Below, piece by piece: positions 62,885 to 64,000 of a stretch of DNA of 64,000 bases. The notes beneath the pieces are model-generated. The model saw only the letters and a list, made by a program, of their open reading frames with translations. It did not search any database and had not been told where the DNA came from. The DNA is taken from NCBI RefSeq assembly GCF_001578185.1, contig NZ_CP011008.1:3810001-3874000 (forward strand), in the 5' to 3' direction. The translations under genes and the position numbers were made by a program. The stretch's first letter is position 1. Every line of letters begins with the position of its first letter. Source of the DNA: Peribacillus simplex (GTDB taxonomy: Bacteria; Bacillota; Bacilli; Bacillales; DSM-1321).

Positions 62885-63040
62885 TTTAATCATAATAAAA
62901 AAGTGTGGATGCATGCTGCACCCACACTGATAGACTCATTCAGAAAGATCCAAATAATCAAATCATGACCTGTTAACTGCATTGCTTGCGTCAACCAGGT
63001 GAGAAGCGGGTGCTTCTTCTTTTCCTCAAACACGTATTCA
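62885..63040 (-). promoter_or_regulatory. L20 leader with attenuator upstream of infC
   Basis: The minus strand has AGAAGCACCCGCTTCTCACC, then TGGTTGACGCAAGC and GTTAACAGGTC, as in the L20-binding leader of B. subtilis. A terminator GTGTGGGTGCAGC...GCATCCACAC with a T run (62894-62930) follows. L20 binding should promote termination. Confidence 0.85.
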
Positions 63041-63052
63041 ATTCACTTTAGA

Positions 63053-63082
63053 AATATATCATAAACACTGATGACTTGTCAA
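63053..63082 (-). promoter_or_regulatory. Sigma-A promoter of infC-rpmI-rplT
   Basis: Minus strand TTGACA (63082-63077), 18-bp spacer, TATATT (63058-63053). Confidence 0.72.
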
Positions 63083-63152
63083 ATGCTATTTTATACGTTT
63101 TTCACAACAAAATTAATATTATCAGACATTCTGTTATTTGACAATACGTTTT

Positions 63153-63647
63153 TTAAAGTAATTTAGACAAATAGTATTCGTCATGATAGCTTTCATCGAA
63201 AAATAATGAGTCCCGTTTCGTTCCTTCTAGTTCAAAACCCATCTTTTTATAAAGGGAAAGTGCCGGTTCATTGTTGGCAATAACGGTCAATTCAAGGCGC
63301 CGGATTTCATATTCAAGTGCTTGCTCCTCCATTTGTTGAAACAGCTTCGTACCGACTCCTTTTCCTCTCTCTTGTTCGGAGATGCCGATAACAATTATGG
63401 CAGAATGCTTTGTTCTGCTAAGATTATTGCCCAATAAGATGAGATACCCTATCAAGTCGTCGCCGCTTGCTGCAACGAGGAAAACGGAGCGGGGGTTATT
63501 TTCAATTTGCTCGATTTGCCTCTCCAATTTACTCTCCGTTGCTTTTCTTTCCCCCGGGTTGTACAACATGAACCCGGAATCTTCAACATGATTGATCAGA
63601 GCTGCCAATTTCCCTGCATCTTGCCCCGTAGCCTTTCGAATTTCCAT
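63153..63647 (-). CDS. GNAT family N-acetyltransferase (164 aa)
   Basis: A 164-residue acetyltransferase. The start ATG 63647 (MEIRKATGQDAGKLAALINH) has a GAGGGAG site upstream; a longer frame from 63695 lacks one. Beta4 and acetyl-CoA loop: HSAIIVIGISEQERGKGVGT, KLFQQMEEQALEYEIRRLEL. The late TVIANNEPALSLYKKMGFEL is the family's C-terminal motif. The RimI/YkkB-like layout does not reveal the substrate. It is probably co-transcribed with the small gene ahead of it. Confidence 0.9.
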   Translation of the reverse strand: MEIRKATGQDAGKLAALINHVEDSGFMLYNPGERKATESKLERQIEQIENNPRSVFLVAASGDDLIGYLILLGNNLSRTKHSAIIVIGISEQERGKGVGTKLFQQMEEQALEYEIRRLELTVIANNEPALSLYKKMGFELEGTKRDSLFFDESYHDEYYLSKLL

Positions 63648-63698
63648 CTCTTCCACTCCCTCTTTTTTTACTGGCCATACGGATAGAACCATCAAATG

Positions 63699-63869
63699 TT
63701 AAGAGTTTTCTTTCGCCTTTTTCCTTTTCTCAATGGTGTCCCAAGAATATAGAGCTATCCAAAAAATCAGGACCGGGACAATCGCATATTGCCGATAACC
63801 ATCCAATAACAATAAGATGATGATGGCAAGGAATGTTGGCCCAAATAGATAAGAAAATTTCTTTTTCAT
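63699..63869 (-). CDS. Small membrane protein (56 aa)
   Basis: Start ATG 63869 (MKKKFSYLFGPTFLAIIILL), with AAGGAGGG upstream. Two hydrophobic segments (about residues 6-24 and 28-44) are followed by a strongly basic tail (EKRKKAKENS). I do not recognise a family. It ends 51 bases ahead of the acetyltransferase start on the same strand. Confidence 0.65.
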   Translation of the reverse strand: MKKKFSYLFGPTFLAIIILLLLDGYRQYAIVPVLIFWIALYSWDTIEKRKKAKENS

Positions 63870-63925
63870 GCTGACCCTCCTTCTGGACATTCACATGATG
63901 GTTTCATTTTATCATGCCTTAATTA

Positions 63926-63960
63926 AAAAGAGGGACACAACGATATGTGCCCCCCCTTTT
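63926..63960 (-). terminator. Terminator behind the right-edge gene
   Basis: GGGACACA...TGTGCCCC hairpin with A and T tracts, directly after the stop at 63965. Confidence 0.65.
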
Positions 63961-63964
63961 GCTG

Positions 63965-64000
63965 TTAACGGCTTACTTCCGCTTTAATCGCTGCAACAAA
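63965..64000 (-). CDS. C-terminal end of a gene entering from the right, possibly thrS
   Basis: The last 11 codons (FVAAIKAEVSR) and TAA stop of a minus-strand gene. In B. subtilis thrS lies ahead of infC, and a threonyl-tRNA synthetase could end this way. Eleven residues are too few to identify it, so the name is by position only. Confidence 0.45.
   Translation of the reverse strand, partial: FVAAIKAEVSR

Overview
The window comes from a spore-forming, low-GC Gram-positive bacterium of the family Bacillaceae. Spore genes (gerE, gerM, sspI, a gerA-type operon) and Bacillus-type promoters and riboregulators (sigma-A, sigma-B, sigma-W, sigma-K, T-boxes, L-box, L20 leader) support this. Gene order from ilvB to infC follows the B. 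subtilis ilv-leu to infC segment (ysnB-ysnA, gerM-racE-marR-gerE-ysmA, sdhCAB, yslB, lysC-uvrC-trxA-etfAB-fadB-fadR-lcfA, mutS2-polX-cvpA-zapA-rnhC, pheST, sspI, glcDF, ysdC-ysdA, rplT-rpmI-infC). A Peribacillus-like species is my guess from general protein character, not a computed result. Most genes are on the minus strand.

1-6.9 kb: the 5' part of ilvB behind a leucine T-box, then an accessory stretch. It holds a broken L,D-endopeptidase (endolysin) gene, a small acetyltransferase, an IS1182-type remnant with imperfect terminal repeats, a DUF202 membrane protein, small proteins, a regulator/GIY-YIG gene pair and two copies of a GC-rich dispersed repeat. 6.9-9.8 kb: a small decayed genomic island bounded by two identical tRNA-Arg(UCU) genes. 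It contains fragments of a tyrosine integrase, two serine recombinases and an HsdS subunit, and one apparently intact PD-(D/E)XK/NucS-like protein.

9.9-18.9 kb: ysnB and rdgB; a three-gene germinant-receptor operon in B-A-C order sitting where rph is expected, with a decayed 3' end of rph still readable; gerM, racE, a MarR regulator, gerE with a sigma-K-type promoter, and a thioesterase with a FadR operator. 19.2-33.6 kb: sdhCAB, yslB, lysC behind a lysine riboswitch, uvrC, trxA, and the fatty-acid degradation set etfAB-fadB-fadR-lcfA with a second FadR operator. 33.7-45.8 kb: a 27-codon membrane peptide, yshE, mutS2, polX, cvpA, zapA, rnhC, a 14-unit 21-bp tandem repeat, pheST behind a phenylalanine T-box, an rRNA-type methyltransferase and sspI.

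45.8-48.6 kb: three YflT/GSP17M-type stress proteins, each with its own sigma-B promoter. 48.7-58.5 kb: a hydroxy-acid oxidation block. glcF, glcD, a CdaR-type regulator and an LldP-type permease run leftward; lutR and lutABC run rightward; two LutR palindromes tie the halves together. 58.5-64 kb: an M42 aminopeptidase, a dimeric dUTPase, ysdB with a sigma-W promoter, membrane proteins, rplT-rpmI-infC (AUU start, L20 leader), an acetyltransferase, a small membrane protein and the last codons of a further gene, probably thrS.
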